A stretch of 64,000 bases of DNA from Thiolapillus brandeum (GTDB taxonomy: Bacteria > Pseudomonadota > Gammaproteobacteria > Chromatiales > Chromatiaceae), in assembly GCF_000828615.1 (NCBI RefSeq), contig NZ_AP012273.1:2232001-2296000 (forward strand). The letters are read 5' to 3'. The position numbers and the translations under genes are program-made. Of the stretch, positions 62,489 through 64,000 are shown in pieces; the first letter of the stretch is position 1, and every line of letters begins with the position of its first letter. The notes beneath the pieces were generated by a model. That model saw nothing but the letters and a program-made list of their open reading frames with translations, was not told where the DNA came from and ran no database searches.

Positions 62489-63829
62489 TCAGGTACTGGG
62501 AATTCTCAAGACCTGCCCCACCCGAATACGATCATTGCTGATGCGGTTTTCATTACGAAGATCAGCAATGCTGACACGATGCCGCTGAGCGATGGTGGAG
62601 AGGGTATCTCCACGCTTGATGACATATTTGGCCGCCGGAGCCTGATGTTTGTGCTTTTCCATGGCCAGGCGTGTCCCCAGGGGCGGCTCGGCATTAAAAT
62701 ACTCCCGTATGCCCTTGAATATGGCCTTGGCTATCTTGGTTTGATAGCTGGCGCTGGTCAGATTGCGCTCTTCTCCGGGATTTGAAATAAAGCCGGTTTC
62801 GACGAGCATCGAAGGAATGTCCGGCGACTTGAGCACCATGAAACCGGCATTCTGCACCTTGTGCCCGTGCAGTTTCCCGATACGCCCCATTTCCCGATGT
62901 ACACTACGCGCCGCGCGCAGACTGGCCGCCTGAGTGCCCGTTTGAGCAAGATCCAAAAGCACGGAGGCCAATACATCATCCTTGTCGTCCAGGCTCACAC
63001 CACCCACCATATCCGATGCGTTTTCCTTCTTCGCCAGCCAACGGGCCGCCTCACTCGATGCTCCCCGGTTGGACAGCACAAATACCGAAGAACCCCGTGC
63101 TTTCTTGTTGCGGAAGGCATCGGCATGAATCGAAATAAAGAAATCCGCATGATGGCGCCGGGCGATTTTCATGCGTTTGCGCAACCCCACGTAGTAGTCG
63201 CCCTTGCGGGTGAGTATGGCACGCATACCTGGTGTGGCATCGATGAGCTTCTTCAGACGCCGCGCAATAGCCAAGGTGATATCCTTTTCCCGGGACTTGA
63301 GCACCTTGCCCCGGGCACCCGGGTCTTCCCCGCCATGGCCGGCATCGATGGCAATGACCAGATCCCGGCCTTTACCGGAACCGGGGGTTTTCTTGACCGT
63401 CTGCACCACCGTAGGCTTTTCTCCCCGATCATACAGATCGATGACCAGCCGGTGTCCGTACTGGCCGCTTGGGCGCAACATGAAGCTCCGGGGACGCACG
63501 GACTGTTTCAAGTCCAATACCACCCGCAGTTTGCCATCCGGCTGGCGGGCATAACGCAAGCCGGAAATATGCCGATTATTGAGCTGATCCTTCTTGAGGC
63601 GGGTCTTGAGAACGGACTTGTCGAAATCGATGACCAGCCGGTGGGGTTGGTGCAGGGCAAACAGATGATGCTGAACCTGTTCACTGACATCGAACACCAG
63701 GCGCGTATGATCCGGTGCGTTCCACATGCGCACCCCATGAATCTGGGCATCCGCCAGGGCCATCACGGGAAGCGATAACCACAGCAGACACGCCAACAGG
63801 CATGACCTTTTCATCGATTGTGTACTCAT
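62489..63829 (-). CDS. amiC: N-acetylmuramoyl-L-alanine amidase (AmiB/AmiC type) with LysM
   Basis: This periplasmic amidase splits septal murein during division. The 446-residue protein has a signal peptide (KRSCLLACLLWLSLPVMALA), an AMIN domain (IHGVRMWNAPDHTRLVFDV), and the zinc amidase domain with VIAIDAGHGGEDPGARG, FISIHADAF and MLVETGFISNPGEE. A C-terminal LysM follows (YVIKRGDTLSTIAQRHRVSI). A C-terminal LysM is typical of AmiB. It is separated from mutL here by the sulfide-oxidation genes. The ATG at 63829 (MSTQSMKRS) leaves a proper signal peptide. Confidence 0.93.
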   Translation of the reverse strand: MSTQSMKRSCLLACLLWLSLPVMALADAQIHGVRMWNAPDHTRLVFDVSEQVQHHLFALHQPHRLVIDFDKSVLKTRLKKDQLNNRHISGLRYARQPDGKLRVVLDLKQSVRPRSFMLRPSGQYGHRLVIDLYDRGEKPTVVQTVKKTPGSGKGRDLVIAIDAGHGGEDPGARGKVLKSREKDITLAIARRLKKLIDATPGMRAILTRKGDYYVGLRKRMKIARRHHADFFISIHADAFRNKKARGSSVFVLSNRGASSEAARWLAKKENASDMVGGVSLDDKDDVLASVLLDLAQTGTQAASLRAARSVHREMGRIGKLHGHKVQNAGFMVLKSPDIPSMLVETGFISNPGEERNLTSASYQTKIAKAIFKGIREYFNAEPPLGTRLAMEKHKHQAPAAKYVIKRGDTLSTIAQRHRVSIADLRNENRISNDRIRVGQVLRIPST

Positions 63830-63967
63830 GATCACGATTGAAAAACCGGGTTCCCCTCTACTATTAACAAAAAATAGCATAGGAATCCATATTTTTCCAA
63901 TTATTTCGTGCACATAAGAAATTTTCCTAAAGCCAGTACTAACATAGATCATGACCAAGACTGTGGA

Positions 63968-64000
63968 TCACAGCAGCTCCCGCAGGCGAATAGGCCACCA
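63968..64000 (-). CDS. Possible 3' end of an upstream gene
   Basis: The last ten codons before the window edge read WWPIRLRELL then TGA on the minus strand. This could be the end of the gene upstream of amiC (in relatives often tsaE), but it is too short to identify. Confidence 0.2.
   Translation of the reverse strand, partial: WWPIRLRELL

Overview
The window looks like chromosome of a sulfur-oxidising gammaproteobacterium, possibly Chromatiales-like. The evidence is a set of conserved gammaproteobacterial blocks: ftsX-rpoH, rpsU-yqeY-dnaG-rpoD, and amiC//mutL-miaA-hfq-hflX-hflK-hflC-DUF2065-hisZ-purA. To these is added a flavocytochrome c sulfide dehydrogenase locus (fccB plus two diheme cytochromes). 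Genus-level assignment is inference only. Apart from one tRNA-borne island, the core is GC-rich and densely packed, with many 1-4 nt gene overlaps.

Layout. 1-17.0 kb is core: the ftsX 3' end, rpoH behind a perfect CIRCE operator, a biotin cluster (bioD facing bioB-bioF-bioH-bioC), comF, an exosortase H pair, a MidA-like methyltransferase, folate genes (pteridine reductase, folK, folB), plsY, tsaD, and the macromolecular-synthesis genes rpsU-yqeY-dnaG-rpoD. A tRNA-Ile2 gene (CAU anticodon) follows at 17.04 kb.

17.1-29.5 kb is a genomic island. Its ends are exact 45-bp copies of the tRNA 3' end, and it is visibly more A+T-rich than the core. It carries a five-gene operon in the order vsr endonuclease, MutL/MORC-type GHKL ATPase, Z1-type SF2 helicase, DUF4420 PD-(D/E)XK nuclease and AIPR protein. 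A divergent 5-methylcytosine DNA methyltransferase and a HEPN (RX4H) protein follow. The four central genes match the MZA (MutL-Z1-DUF-AIPR) antiphage architecture, here joined to a methyltransferase and a mismatch endonuclease, so it may be a restriction-modification-like defence system. An intact ISL3-family IS with a perfect 8-bp target duplication has inserted 2 bp upstream of the vsr start codon, between the operon and its presumed native promoter. The only island integrase trace is a C-terminal fragment, so the island is probably fixed.

29.5-32.0 kb is a decayed second mobile region: an integrase pseudogene with repeated binding-site-like motifs, a RelE/HigB-type toxin with its antidote, a damaged ParD-like antitoxin and a broken IS3 transposase.

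32-64 kb returns to core genes: an RND/MMPL exporter with a LolA-like partner, a 285-bp MITE with terminal inverted repeats, a cation exchanger, a GGDEF remnant, mrp/apbC, metG, an MliC-like lipoprotein, a DinG/YoaA helicase with a TPR lipoprotein, an ABC exporter operon, PBP1B, purA, hisZ, DUF2065, hflC, hflK, hflX, hfq, miaA, mutL, the fcc sulfide-oxidation genes and amiC. No CRISPR array and no rRNA were seen.
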